A DNA stretch of 64,000 nucleotides from Anaerolineales bacterium (GCA_023382595.1 JAHDWB010000001.1:1736001-1800000), one strand, 5' to 3'. Positions 8,025 through 17,070 are shown, numbered from the stretch's first letter. Notes: generated by a model from the letters alone, not told the origin. A program made the numbers and translations.

Positions 8025-10043
8025 CTAGTAGCGCCGGGTCAGGTTGACGGTTTCGCCGTCGAACTCCCCGCTGACCCTTGCCATCGACACGTTGTAATCG
8101 AAACTGAAGGTTAATGAGCCGGTCTTGTCGCCGCTGATCTCCAATGTCTTCGTGAAGATGGATGTATCGCGGTTGAATTCGCCGCTGCCTGTCACGATCA
8201 AGCCGGGCATCATGGCGCATTGGTCGTACACATAACTGCTGCCTGCGGCGGTCGCCTCGAAGGAATATGTGCCTCCGTAGTTGCAGCCGATCGTGTCGCC
8301 CCATCCCTCCGTCCATTCGCCGTAATACGATTCGGGCAGGTAGAACAGGTTGTCATCCAGCGCGACCATCATCTCCAAGGCGTCTTCAAAATCGTCCACG
8401 CTCCCGGGCAGGTTGGGGGTGTAGTTGGAGTAGGCATCGTCGCCCCAGTCCTCGCACACGATCTCGCGTTCCGGCGGGACCGTGCCGTTCACCAGCAGGT
8501 CGGTGACGTAATCGTCCGGGCAGGCGTAGCCCCAGCCGATGATGGAGTGCACGCCGCCTTCGGCATAGATGTGGTAGCCGTCGGCGAGGTTGTTGAAGAC
8601 GGCTTCACCTTCCTCGAACGGGGTGGCGGGGTCGAGTTTGGCGTTCAGCACCAGCACGGGCACGCCCTCCAGTACAAGCGGTTCGCGCTGGGTTTCCTCC
8701 TGCGGGGAACTGGGCCAGAAGGCGCAACTCAAGCCGGTGTACACAGACCCGTCGATGCGCGGGACCGTTCCGTTGGAAGCCTGACCCGCCTCGATGGTCT
8801 GCTGGATGCGCTCCTCCTGCGTGCCGCTGAAGAAAGTATCGTCCGTGCAGATCACGCTCAGGAACATCGTATCCGAGAAGGTCGGGTCGCTTTTGTAGGT
8901 GAAGGTGGCGGGGTCGATGAGGGTGTTGGCGTACATCAAGCGCAGCATGGGCACCAGGTCGCCTTGTTCGGCGGACGCGAGCGCCTTCAAAAAGATCATG
9001 CGGGCGGCAAGCGAATACATTTGATAGGCGGTGGTGTATTCGAGCTGGTTGAAGGTGAATGTGCCTTGCGCTTTCCCACCGTCCGGCAGCGGGAACTCGT
9101 ACGGGATCGGCGACTGCGAGACCTTCGCCGCAAGGTCGTCATACACAGCGACGGCATCCCTGCCGCCCATGTCCGCCGCGCACTCGGGGTCTTCGTTGCA
9201 GGCGGTCAGCACCGCGACCAATACCCGGTCGAACGCCTGCTCCTGTGAGAGCGAGCTTTCCACGCCGCTGAGCGTCATGTTGATCGTGCCGTCCAGCACG
9301 AGGGCGTTGAGCCGCTCGGGATGGGCGCTGGCATAGGTCTGCGCCACGGCGGTCCCATAGCTGACGCCGTACATCCAGAACTTCTCTTCGCCCATCAACT
9401 GCCGGAACGCCTCGATATCTTCCGCGACCTGATCGGTGCCGAAGAAGGCGAGTTTCTCAGGCTCTATGCCGATCTCGGCGACACATTCCTCGGCGTAGGT
9501 CCGCGCATCATCGATGGCGGCTTGCTGTTCCGCGGGCGTGTCGTAGCCTTCCTCGCCCGCCGTGTCGAATTCCGTCAAATACGCGATGAAGTCCTTTTCG
9601 TATGCAACCGGGCATTCCAGCGGGGTCGAGAGTCCAAGACCGCGCTGGTCGAAGTAGACAATATCGAAATGCTCGAGGATGTCGGTGCTGTAATACTCCC
9701 AGTAGGCGGTGCTGATGCCTTCGCCGCCGGGTCCGCCGGGATACGCCTGCACGAACATCCCATAGCGCTCGCCGCTCGCCGGCAGGACGCCGAACACGAC
9801 CTCGATCGTCTCCGTATTCGCCTCATCAAAGTGGTCGAGCGGAACCTGCATGCGGATGCAGGTCAGTTCGGGCTTCTCTTCGCAGGGTTCACCGTCAAGC
9901 GCGGCGAGGGGACCCGGTATCTCCTGCGAAGGATCGGATGGAACCTGCGTCACCGGTCCCGCCGGAGCGGGTGTGGGCATCAACGTCTGGCATGCCATGC
10001 TGAACATGCCAAGCATCAAAATGAATGCAAGAATCTTTTTCAT
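8025..10043 (-). CDS. TAP-like alpha/beta-hydrolase lipoprotein
   Basis: The 672-residue precursor has a lipoprotein signal (FSMAC, lipidated Cys18) and a Pro/Thr-rich linker, so it should sit on the outer face of the membrane. The hydrolase core resembles tripeptidyl or proline aminopeptidases: the oxyanion region YPGGPGGEG near residue 103, then DIVYFDQRGLG, and the nucleophile elbow GVSYGT with Ser near residue 228. The C-terminal TAP-type cap follows, with HSIIGWG near 505 as the likely His region. The last 100 residues look like an extra beta-rich domain. RBS AAAGGAG precedes ATG. A role in scavenging external peptides is inferred. Confidence 0.85.
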   Translation of the reverse strand: MKKILAFILMLGMFSMACQTLMPTPAPAGPVTQVPSDPSQEIPGPLAALDGEPCEEKPELTCIRMQVPLDHFDEANTETIEVVFGVLPASGERYGMFVQAYPGGPGGEGISTAYWEYYSTDILEHFDIVYFDQRGLGLSTPLECPVAYEKDFIAYLTEFDTAGEEGYDTPAEQQAAIDDARTYAEECVAEIGIEPEKLAFFGTDQVAEDIEAFRQLMGEEKFWMYGVSYGTAVAQTYASAHPERLNALVLDGTINMTLSGVESSLSQEQAFDRVLVAVLTACNEDPECAADMGGRDAVAVYDDLAAKVSQSPIPYEFPLPDGGKAQGTFTFNQLEYTTAYQMYSLAARMIFLKALASAEQGDLVPMLRLMYANTLIDPATFTYKSDPTFSDTMFLSVICTDDTFFSGTQEERIQQTIEAGQASNGTVPRIDGSVYTGLSCAFWPSSPQEETQREPLVLEGVPVLVLNAKLDPATPFEEGEAVFNNLADGYHIYAEGGVHSIIGWGYACPDDYVTDLLVNGTVPPEREIVCEDWGDDAYSNYTPNLPGSVDDFEDALEMMVALDDNLFYLPESYYGEWTEGWGDTIGCNYGGTYSFEATAAGSSYVYDQCAMMPGLIVTGSGEFNRDTSIFTKTLEISGDKTGSLTFSFDYNVSMARVSGEFDGETVNLTRRY

Positions 10044-10109
10044 GAGGTCTCCTTTGATAATTCCCCCAAGTGTACCGGAAAGCCGCCGCCGCCGAACGCC
10101 CCAATTGTC

Positions 10110-11117
10110 CTATGCCAGACCGTGCCGGGCGCGCACCTCCGCAATGCGCGACTCGTGATCGGTTTCGCGGTGCGGTGACGGGTCTCCCGCGTCCTTCCCT
10201 AACGGACGGCTGGTCAATGCATCGAAGACCGCCCCCGCCCCGTTGGCGACGTTGAGCGGGTCATAGCCTCCCTCGAGCACGAAGACGATCCTGCCGCCGC
10301 AGTATTCCTCCGCCATTTCGACCAGTCCCTTCGAGATGTTGTAAAAGCCCTTGGTGGACAGCCCCAGCGTGGTAATCGGGTCGTTCCAGTGCGCGTCGAA
10401 TCCCGCCGAGATGAGCAGCATCTGCGGGCGGAAGGTCTCGATGACCGGCTTGAAGATCGCATCCGCAATGCGGGCGAAGGTCTCATCCCCGGCGTAGGCG
10501 TGCAGCGGCACGTTGACCAGCCGTCCCCTGGCGTGAGGCGCGTCATCGATCCAGCCGGTGCCGGGGTAGATGCCCCATTGATGCGTGGAGATGAGCGCGG
10601 CGCGTTCGTCGTCCATGAAGGCAGCCTGCGTGCCGTTGCCGTGATGCGCGTCGTAGTCGATGACCATCACGCGCTCCATGCCGTGCGCAAGCGCGTCCTG
10701 CGCGGCGACGGCGATGTTGCTGAAGATGCAAAATCCCATGGCGCGCTGCGGCTCGGCGTGGTGCCCCGGCGGTCGGACGATGGCGAACGCATTCTTGGCG
10801 TCGCCGTTCACCACGGTCCGCGTGCAGGCGATCACGCCGCCCACCGCGAGCAAGGCATCTTCGTAAGATGTTTCGGTGACGTAGGTCGGCGCGTAATCGA
10901 TGATCCCCAGTCCCTGTTTGCACACGTCCTCGATCTCGCGGATCATTTGCGGCTGGTGAACACGCCCGATCTCCTCGGGTGTCGCGCGCAGCGGCTCGAT
11001 ACGTTCCGCGCCGAATGAGTCGAGCAGCGGTTCCAACACATCCAGTCTGCCTGGGCGTTCGGGGTGATCGGGGTATTCGTGATCCCGCGAGGGGACGAAG
11101 GTGTAAACGGTTTTCAT
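10110..11117 (-). CDS. Histone-deacetylase family (AcuC/HDAC-like) hydrolase
   Basis: This is a zinc-dependent amidohydrolase of the arginase/deacetylase fold, 335 aa. HPERPGR is at residues 18-24, the catalytic His pair RPPGHHA at 115-121, the metal ligands DYDAHHGNGT at 154-163, SAGFDAHWND around 261 and LEGGYDPL around 303. Bacterial members remove acyl groups from lysines, acetylated polyamines or small molecules; the substrate here is unknown. It stands alone between two lipoprotein genes. Confidence 0.9.
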   Translation of the reverse strand: MKTVYTFVPSRDHEYPDHPERPGRLDVLEPLLDSFGAERIEPLRATPEEIGRVHQPQMIREIEDVCKQGLGIIDYAPTYVTETSYEDALLAVGGVIACTRTVVNGDAKNAFAIVRPPGHHAEPQRAMGFCIFSNIAVAAQDALAHGMERVMVIDYDAHHGNGTQAAFMDDERAALISTHQWGIYPGTGWIDDAPHARGRLVNVPLHAYAGDETFARIADAIFKPVIETFRPQMLLISAGFDAHWNDPITTLGLSTKGFYNISKGLVEMAEEYCGGRIVFVLEGGYDPLNVANGAGAVFDALTSRPLGKDAGDPSPHRETDHESRIAEVRARHGLA

Positions 11118-11164
11118 ACGGGGATTATATCTTTTCTGTCACCGATTTTATGATAAGGGCATTT

Positions 11165-12160
11165 CTAATTTCCAAACAAGATTTGTTTCCAGACAAAACG
11201 GGAATAATCCATCCAGAAATTAACATCATTGATGTTGCTGGGGGGAATAGTCGCCGATGGCGGTTGGCGCAAATCGTAATTCAGCGTTGAAAAATCTGGC
11301 GACCCAATGGGAATCCCAGATTCTATTATAGGCTCGTATTGGATCGCCCAGGCATGGGAATCGCTTTTCAAACCATCAACCATAAGCGCATCTGTTGTGA
11401 TGACGATTTTGTTGTTGAACGTGGTGTCGAGCACCCAGAGACACCTATTATTCGACTGTATCCCAATGGGGTAGGCGACGAATCCAAATATGGGTCCTAG
11501 TGATATATCAATTGGCTGATCCAGATTTGAGTCGTAATGACTGGGGGCAACGGGGATGCTTCCAGAATTCTTTAACATCAGCTTACTGACCGGCATCACC
11601 AACTTGCTTTTTTGAATGTTAAATGCATCGCGATGATGTGACACGACAGTCATCATGAAGAGTAGTTCTTCACGTCTGGACACCTTGCTTATGGCTTGTA
11701 TTATTTGCGCGTCAATATCCTGAATCATATGTTTTTTCTCCAGGATCTCATTAAGGTAAGCGGCTTGTATGAGTTCGGGATGGATGTATGTGATGATGAT
11801 GTGCACTTCGCTTGAAGTGTTGAGCCGGATCGTTTTGACAGCCGACCATCTCGTGGTTTCGTCAGTCAGGAACCTCAGCGCGGCATATCGTGAACGGAGT
11901 ACTTGTTGTTCCTGATCACCAGTAACTGGGATACCCGGATTCATCACAATCCCGGAATGTTGATATATTTCCCTTGCCCATTGGTGCGGACTGGAATTAT
12001 ACGGGTTCGCATTCCCCGCATCCGGCATGCATGGGGTTGGTTTCGCTGGTGTTTGAGAAGGCGCAATTTCACACGCGCTCAACCCTGCGGCGAGAATAAT
12101 GACCAGCCACCATCGCGCAGTTTGGAGTTGTCTTGCTCGTTTGTTGTAGCCGCCTGACAT
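11165..12160 (-). CDS. Unknown lipoprotein, 331 aa
   Basis: The N-terminus is basic, followed by a hydrophobic stretch and lipobox LSAC (Cys30) with a Pro/Thr linker (PSQTPAKPTP), so the protein is probably exported and lipidated. No conserved domain is recognised. The middle part is rich in Ile, Lys and Met, and the C-terminal half has Tyr, Trp and Asn with few charges. A GGCGGG ribosome-binding site precedes the ATG at 12160. Base composition is nearer neutral than in its neighbours. Confidence 0.65.
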   Translation of the reverse strand: MSGGYNKRARQLQTARWWLVIILAAGLSACEIAPSQTPAKPTPCMPDAGNANPYNSSPHQWAREIYQHSGIVMNPGIPVTGDQEQQVLRSRYAALRFLTDETTRWSAVKTIRLNTSSEVHIIITYIHPELIQAAYLNEILEKKHMIQDIDAQIIQAISKVSRREELLFMMTVVSHHRDAFNIQKSKLVMPVSKLMLKNSGSIPVAPSHYDSNLDQPIDISLGPIFGFVAYPIGIQSNNRCLWVLDTTFNNKIVITTDALMVDGLKSDSHAWAIQYEPIIESGIPIGSPDFSTLNYDLRQPPSATIPPSNINDVNFWMDYSRFVWKQILFGN

Positions 12161-12474
12161 AATCCCGCCTTTCCGATTTACGAGAGTAAAAGGGAAAATT
12201 TCTTACCATCATTCAGATGGAGGATGAAAAAACTATAGATGTATTATAGTGAGAATGGACGCCGTATTCAAGAACATTTGTCACTTCCCGCCGAGGGTCA
12301 GGTCATTAAAAGGTTCCGCCGCCTGCCAACATGGGGGGGGCATGCTGGTCAGGACGGCGGGGGACACCAAAATACCAGTAAAGGGGAGGGCAGGTGTCTA
12401 TATAGAGAATATACACCTTAATAATCCGAATTGCATTAAGATATTATGAGAAACTGGAGAGAAACGGTCTTATT
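12161..12474. other. Gene-free stretch of 314 bp
   Basis: No open frame here has codon use or a start site that I trust, and there is no tRNA or riboswitch signature. The part around 12280-12365 is GC-rich and looks like decayed coding sequence, with a run of eight G at 12333-12340. The flanks are AT-rich and could contain promoters for the lipoprotein gene. Confidence 0.4.
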
Positions 12475-12939
12475 TTATTTTCGCCTGTTGAAAATATCCA
12501 GCCATTCATCCACTTCGCGGGCGGACAGCGTCTTTTCGTCCGTGCCGGTTTTGGGAGCGGATGCCAGCGTATTTCTCAGCAGTTTTACAAATTCGTCGGA
12601 TGACATGGGTTGTGCCTGATTGATTTTTGCCGCGCTTTGTACCTCCCTGTCGGAGGAGACAACAACCCAATTTTTTGCGGATTTTCCCATTTTGTTCAGC
12701 CGCGCGCGGATGGCAGAGTCCGCGGTTTGCCCGAGGCGGATGAAATGTGCTCGGACAGTACCCAGGTTTCGGGTCCCAGCGTGACCCGGCGGCGCGCCGT
12801 CGAAATACACCTCCACTTTATGACGTTTCAGGCGCGCGAAGTCCTGTAAGACTCGACCCAACTCCAATTCGTCATCGGGTTCATCGAGGCGCAGACCCAG
12901 CTTTGGAATCAGGTTGTGACCGTCGATCAGGTAGGGCAT
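12475..12939 (-). CDS. YacP-like NYN-domain nuclease
   Basis: This 154-residue protein begins YLIDGHNLIPKLG, the first acidic motif of the NYN (PIN-like) fold. It continues with VEVYFDGAPPG and then NWVVVSSDREVQ, the third Asp motif. YacP (Rae1) of Bacillus cleaves mRNA at the ribosome. The C-terminal 40 residues form a charged tail (SSDEFVKLLRN, then EVDEWLDIF). Ribonuclease activity is inferred from the retained Asp residues. Confidence 0.85.
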   Translation of the reverse strand: MPYLIDGHNLIPKLGLRLDEPDDELELGRVLQDFARLKRHKVEVYFDGAPPGHAGTRNLGTVRAHFIRLGQTADSAIRARLNKMGKSAKNWVVVSSDREVQSAAKINQAQPMSSDEFVKLLRNTLASAPKTGTDEKTLSAREVDEWLDIFNRRK

Positions 12940-12960
12940 GACGTGATTTTACTTGATAAA

Positions 12961-12993
12961 AAGAGACGGTCACCTTGGGAGTGACCGTCTCTT
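12961..12993 (-). terminator. Rho-independent terminator
   Basis: A perfect 13-bp stem (AAGAGACGGTCAC) with a 7-nt loop follows the osmC stop on the minus strand and is trailed there by TTTTTATC. Confidence 0.85.
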
Positions 12994-12995
12994 GC

Positions 12996-13388
12996 TTATG
13001 CCGCTTCGGTTACGACTGTCTTCACATCGAATGTGGGCGGATGCTCCAGCGTTTTCTTCACCTTGCACAGTTCCGCCGAACGGATCAGCGCGGCATGATA
13101 CTGCTCCGGGAACGTGGGCGGAACCTGGATTTCCAATTCGATATTATCCATCAGCCCGGTGGCGGGGTTGGCGTGGTTGCGTTGAATGATGCGGATGCCG
13201 TCGGTAGGCAGGTCGCGTTGTTTGCAAAAGCCCAGCACATAAATTCCTGCACACGTCCCGATCGAAGCCAAAAACAGCTCGAACGGCATCGGCGCGGAAT
13301 CCGCAGGCGGCTGGTCGGTTCCAATCGTGTGTCCACGGAAGTGGGCGTCCACCTTCAGTCCGCCCGGAAAGTCAATTAGCATCTCCAT
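12996..13388 (-). CDS. OsmC family peroxiredoxin-like protein
   Basis: This is a 130-residue OsmC/Ohr-fold protein. The first reactive cysteine lies in ASIGTCAGIYVLGFCKQR and the second in SAELCKVKKTLEHPP, as in thiol peroxidases of this family. The family reduces organic hydroperoxides; the dithiol pair is visible but substrate and reductant are not. ATG at 13388 has the ribosome-binding site GGAGGG 7 nt upstream and is preferred to a start 15 codons earlier. Confidence 0.88.
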   Translation of the reverse strand: MEMLIDFPGGLKVDAHFRGHTIGTDQPPADSAPMPFELFLASIGTCAGIYVLGFCKQRDLPTDGIRIIQRNHANPATGLMDNIELEIQVPPTFPEQYHAALIRSAELCKVKKTLEHPPTFDVKTVVTEAA

Positions 13389-13598
13389 GAGAAGCCCTCC
13401 AAAAAAGTTATGATTGTCATATATTTGTGACATCGTGTACTGCGTGGATTTTACCCCTCAATTCCCAAAACGAACCTTTCTTTTTTGAAATCGCCTCAAT
13501 TTTGCGCATCAGGCATCAAACGAATAAGCCCGCCCTCCGTATATAAAACACGTGTATTCAAATCGAATATAATAAACGGATGTTCAAAGGAGACACCA

Positions 13599-13955
13599 AT
13601 GTCAAAAAATAAAACCGATATCACCGTCACGCAGCAGGAAGGCGGCGTGGTACGCAACATCCTTAACCAGTTGAAACTCATCTTCCGCCTGATGGGAGAC
13701 CGCCGCGTCAGTTTCTTCGCAAAACTGATCCCCGTCGGAACGCTGATTTATCTCGTCTCCCCGGTGGACGCCATCTCCATTCCCGTCATCGGTGTGGTGG
13801 ACGACGCCGCCCTGCTCTGGCTCGGCTCGTACATTTTCACCGAACTCTGCCCGCCCGAGGTCGTCGCCGAGCATATGAAATCGCTCACCAGCAACCTGCA
13901 ATCCGGCAATGATGATGACGTGGTGGATGCGGAAACCACGGATGTGAACGAATAA
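13599..13955 (+). CDS. DUF1232 (YkvA-like) small membrane protein
   Basis: This 118-residue protein has the DUF1232 core: a hydrophobic segment LIPVGTLIYLVSPVDAISIP then VIGVVDDAALLWLG, including the family signature SPVDxIP and a downstream DDA. Family members are small membrane proteins of unknown function. ATG at 13599 follows AAAGGAGACACCA and is better than an upstream in-frame start. The tail is acidic. Its stop overlaps the next start (TAATG), so it is translationally coupled to the sugar dehydrogenase. Confidence 0.8.
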   Translation: MSKNKTDITVTQQEGGVVRNILNQLKLIFRLMGDRRVSFFAKLIPVGTLIYLVSPVDAISIPVIGVVDDAALLWLGSYIFTELCPPEVVAEHMKSLTSNLQSGNDDDVVDAETTDVNE

Positions 13956-15175
13956 TGAAACCGCTATGGATGGTTTTCCTCGCGTTCGCTCTTCTCGCTT
14001 GCGGAGGAGCAAACGTGGACACCGCCGTTTCCCCGACTGAAACGCCTCCTTCCCCGCCGACAGTTGTCCCAGCCACCCAAACCGAATCCCAGCCCGAACC
14101 TGACACATCAACGCCCACGCAGGTTCCCGCTGTGAACGAATTTCCCAACCCGGCGGATTATGAATGGCGTCTTATCGCCAGCGGACTGAACTATCCGCTC
14201 GACGTCCAGCCTGCCAATGACGGCTCGGGCAGGTTGTTCATTGTCGAAAAAGTCGGCGTCATTCGCATTTTCCAGAACGGTCAGATCGTCAACCCGCCGT
14301 TCCTGAACATCACCGATCGTGTGAACAACAGCGGCTTTGAGACGGGATTGCTCGGTCTGGCATTCCACCCAGATCATGAACAGAACGGCTATTTCTACGT
14401 CAATTACATCGGCGCGGACGGGAACACCCGCGTTTCGCGTTTTAGCGCCAGCGGCAACTCCGCAGACCCGAACAGCGAAAAATTCCTGCTGGGCGTCGAA
14501 CAGCCCTACCAGAATCACAACGGCGGTGGAATGTCATTTGGTCCGGATGGCTACCTCTATATCGGCGTAGGTGACGGCGGCTCTGCCGGCGACCCCGGAA
14601 AGCATGGACAGGATCCCAAAACCCTGCTTGCCACACTTGTGCGCATTGACGTGGATAACGGCGACCCGTATGCCATACCAGCGGACAATCCCTTTGGCAA
14701 TGAGGTCTGGGCATTCGGGCTTCGCAATCCCTGGCGCTTTTCCTTTGACCGTGCAACCGGCGATCTATGGATCGCCGATGTGGGGCAGAACCGCTGGGAG
14801 GAGATCAACTATCTGCCAGCCGGCTCACCCGGCGGAGCGAACTTCGGCTGGAGCGTTATGGAGGGCAGTCAGAGATTCGGCGGCGCACAACAGCCCACCA
14901 TGATCCTGCCAGTGGCGGAATACGGACGGGAATTCGGCTGTTCGGTTACGGGTGGATACGTCTATCGCGGCGCGTTGCCGGAGTGGAACGGAGTATATTT
15001 CTACGGCGATTATTGCTCCGGAAATGTCTGGGGTTTGACCCTCTCGAATGGTCAGTGGCAGTCTCAGGTCCTGTTCGAGGCGGATGTCCGTATCACATCC
15101 TTTGGGCAGGATGAATCGGGGGAGGTCTATCTCGTCAATGACGCCGGTAATATGTATGTCCTTGTCAAAAAATAA
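13955..15175 (+). CDS. PQQ-type soluble sugar dehydrogenase lipoprotein
   Basis: The precursor of 406 aa has lipobox LLAC (Cys16) and a Pro/Thr-rich linker of about 45 residues, followed by a six-bladed propeller of the glucose/sorbosone dehydrogenase family. The motifs are LLGLAFHPDHEQNGYFYVNY, NHNGGGMSFGPDGYLYIGVG, GLRNPWRFSFDRATGDLWIADVG-like blades and GCSVTGGYVYRG. Relatives such as YliI oxidise aldoses with PQQ outside the cell. No PQQ biosynthesis genes are in the window, so PQQ may be taken up or the cofactor may differ. It is coupled to the DUF1232 gene. Confidence 0.88.
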   Translation: MKPLWMVFLAFALLACGGANVDTAVSPTETPPSPPTVVPATQTESQPEPDTSTPTQVPAVNEFPNPADYEWRLIASGLNYPLDVQPANDGSGRLFIVEKVGVIRIFQNGQIVNPPFLNITDRVNNSGFETGLLGLAFHPDHEQNGYFYVNYIGADGNTRVSRFSASGNSADPNSEKFLLGVEQPYQNHNGGGMSFGPDGYLYIGVGDGGSAGDPGKHGQDPKTLLATLVRIDVDNGDPYAIPADNPFGNEVWAFGLRNPWRFSFDRATGDLWIADVGQNRWEEINYLPAGSPGGANFGWSVMEGSQRFGGAQQPTMILPVAEYGREFGCSVTGGYVYRGALPEWNGVYFYGDYCSGNVWGLTLSNGQWQSQVLFEADVRITSFGQDESGEVYLVNDAGNMYVLVKK

Positions 15176-15220
15176 GGACTCATCATATCCAAAATAAGCG
15201 TTTTGTCATACAACTTTGTG

Positions 15221-15246
15221 ACGCCTGTCACTGGCATGACAGGCGT
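15221..15246 (+). terminator. Terminator hairpin after sugar dehydrogenase
   Basis: A perfect 10-bp stem ACGCCTGTCA with a 6-nt loop is followed by TTCTCTCTT, 45 bp past the stop codon. Confidence 0.7.
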
Positions 15247-15287
15247 TTCTCTCTTAAACTGGAGACATCAGAGTAAAGGAGGCAGAT

Positions 15288-15506
15288 ATGGCAGAAAAGA
15301 TTTGGCAGGTCGAAAAAATCAAATTCTGCGAGCATGTGGGGCAGGAAGTCGCCATCGAGAATGAAGTGGTGTACCCCGCTGAGCATCTGCCTGAACAGTC
15401 CCCGCGTATCCTTGCGCACCGCTGTTCCCACGCTCTTGAGTGCAACCTGCTGGACAAGCCAGCCTGCGCCTTGTGCGGAACCAATCCTGATTTCAATATT
15501 GTGTGA
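15288..15506 (+). CDS. Small cysteine-rich protein, 72 aa
   Basis: A very strong ribosome-binding site (AAAGGAGGCAGAT before ATG) supports this short gene. The protein has five cysteines: Cys14 followed by His15, then C46, C52 and the pair C60/C63 (PACALCGTNP), which suggests zinc or iron-sulfur binding. No domain is recognised. It stands alone between a terminator and a hairpin, so it is probably transcribed on its own. Confidence 0.7.
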   Translation: MAEKIWQVEKIKFCEHVGQEVAIENEVVYPAEHLPEQSPRILAHRCSHALECNLLDKPACALCGTNPDFNIV

Positions 15507-15565
15507 TCGAGCAACGTGAATTTGCTCTTCCAAACTCTCTCCTCCCTCTGAGTTGGTCTTAAGGC

Positions 15566-15589
15566 TACGCCGCGTGAGAACGCGGCGTA
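15566..15589. terminator. Hairpin between convergent genes
   Basis: A 10-bp perfect stem TACGCCGCGT with a GAGA tetraloop lies between the small Cys-rich gene (plus) and the tungstate ATPase gene (minus). There is no T-run on either side, so its terminator role is likely but weak. Confidence 0.5.
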
Positions 15590-15594
15590 TGCCG

Positions 15595-16353
15595 TTAAAT
15601 TCCCAGAAAATCCGCCACGTTGGGGTCGAGCGTCTGGCTGGCGAGTTGGTCCGGCGTGCCGGTTTGCATGAGCTTGCCATTCAGCAAAATCGCCAGGCGG
15701 TTGCCTAATTTCCGTGCTTCTGCCAGATCGTGGGTGATGAAGATCGTTGTCACCCCGTTTTCGGGCAGAATACGCCCCAAGTCATCGATTAGGCGCGTGC
15801 GGGTGGGGGAATCGAGCGCGGAAAAAGGCTCATCGAGCAGGAGCAGTTCCGGGTCCAACACGAGCGCGCGCGCGAGGCTGACGCGCTGTCCCTCGCCGCC
15901 CGAAAGTTCGTTTGCGCGGCGTCCAGCCAGATGTGAGATCCCCAACTGCTCCAGCCATTTCTCGACGCGCGGTCCGATCTCCCGTTTGGCAACTCCGCGG
16001 AATTTCAAACCGGATGCGACATTCTCATGCACGGACATGTCAAATAGAAGCGGATCCTGCATGACCAGTCCAATGCGGCGCCGATAGTGAAGCGCCGACT
16101 CAGCCGCCGCCTGTTTGCCGTTGAACCAGATCTCACCGTGTTCAGGTTTAAGCAAACGAGCAAAAGTGAGCAGCAGGGTGCTTTTCCCCGCTCCGTTCGG
16201 TCCGACCACTGCCAGTACCTCGCCCTTTTTGACGCTTAGTTCATTTGCTTCCAGTACCAACCGTCCCCCCCGCCGGACCCGTAAATCTTTGATCTGAAGC
16301 GCGAAACCGTTGGATATCTGGGAGCTTTGGAATCCGCTTGTCTTAATCTCCAC
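15595..16353 (-). CDS. tupC: Tungstate/molybdate ABC transporter ATPase
   Basis: This is a 252-residue ABC ATPase. Walker A GPNGAGKST is at about 51-59, the Q-loop MQDPLLF around 98, signature LSGGEGQRVSLARAL around 148 and Walker B ELLLLDEPFSALD around 170, followed by the H-loop ITHD. It starts with GTG and overlaps the end of the permease gene by 11 bp. It powers uptake by the adjacent permease and binding protein. Tungstate rather than molybdate is inferred from the TupA-like binding protein. Confidence 0.88.
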   Translation of the reverse strand: MEIKTSGFQSSQISNGFALQIKDLRVRRGGRLVLEANELSVKKGEVLAVVGPNGAGKSTLLLTFARLLKPEHGEIWFNGKQAAAESALHYRRRIGLVMQDPLLFDMSVHENVASGLKFRGVAKREIGPRVEKWLEQLGISHLAGRRANELSGGEGQRVSLARALVLDPELLLLDEPFSALDSPTRTRLIDDLGRILPENGVTTIFITHDLAEARKLGNRLAILLNGKLMQTGTPDQLASQTLDPNVADFLGI

Positions 16354-17008
16354 GGCGAAGGCTCCTTTGCTGGATGACTGTCAGCGCCCAGTTGACAGCA
16401 AAGGTGATGCTTAGCAACAGCACGCTCAATCCAATTGCCATATCGAACTGACCTTTGCCGGTTTCGAGCACAATAGCGGTGGTCAGCACACGCGTCTGAA
16501 AGCGGATATTGCCGCCGACCATCATGCTCGCGCCGACCTCCGAGATGACGGCGCCGAATCCAGCCATCAATGCCGCCAGCAGGGGCATGCGCGCCTCGCG
16601 CCACAGCATCCAGACCATTTGCGGGGTTGATGCACCCAGTCCGCGCAGTTGCAGTTGCAGGCGCGGGTCGAGCGCTTGCAGGGAGGAGGCTGTCAACCCA
16701 GCCACGACCGGGAAGGCGATGATGACTTGGGCAATGATGATGGCGGACGGAGTGTAAATGAGACGCAAGTCGCCGAACGGACCGGAGCGCCAGAGCATCA
16801 TCGCCACGAACAAACCAACGACGACCGGCGGCAAGCCCATGCCGGTATTGATCAGGCTCAGGAGCAGAGACCGCCCCGGGAATTTCCCCAAGGCGAGAAG
16901 CGTGCCGAGCGGCAAGCCCAGCAACAAGCTGATACCGGTGGCAATGCCGGAGATCTGCAGGGAGAGGGTGGTGATTTGGAAGATTTCGGAGATGAATGAA
17001 GTATCCAT
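16343..17008 (-). CDS. tupB: Tungstate ABC transporter permease
   Basis: This 221-residue inner-membrane permease has about five or six hydrophobic helices. The EAA-type coupling loop is around residues 130-155 (LRGLGASTPQMVWMLWREAR). The short length is typical of TupB rather than ModB-type permeases with longer tails. It is encoded between the binding protein and the ATPase and overlaps the latter, so the three genes are one operon (order A-B-C on the minus strand). Confidence 0.87.
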   Translation of the reverse strand: MDTSFISEIFQITTLSLQISGIATGISLLLGLPLGTLLALGKFPGRSLLLSLINTGMGLPPVVVGLFVAMMLWRSGPFGDLRLIYTPSAIIIAQVIIAFPVVAGLTASSLQALDPRLQLQLRGLGASTPQMVWMLWREARMPLLAALMAGFGAVISEVGASMMVGGNIRFQTRVLTTAIVLETGKGQFDMAIGLSVLLLSITFAVNWALTVIQQRSLRRGD

Positions 17009-17028
17009 AAATGAGGCGAGTGAGTGAA

Positions 17029-17070
17029 GAATGAGTTGACAAGTTTACTGTAAAACCTGCCAACTCATTC
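17029..17070 (-). repeat. Inverted repeat in the tupA-tupB gap
   Basis: Ten-base arms (GAATGAGTTG and its complement) are separated by 22 nt. The repeat sits in the 85-bp gap between the binding-protein and permease genes. It may stabilise or partly terminate the transcript so that the binding protein is made in excess, as is common in ABC operons. Confidence 0.45.

Noticed and set aside
8220-9248. Plus-strand frame of 342 codons
   Set aside because: Antisense of the TAP-like hydrolase gene, rich in Gly/Val/Arg as expected from GC-rich reverse frames.
12239-12449. Short frames in the gap before the YacP-like gene
   Set aside because: No ribosome-binding site, odd composition and an eight-G run; more likely decayed sequence.
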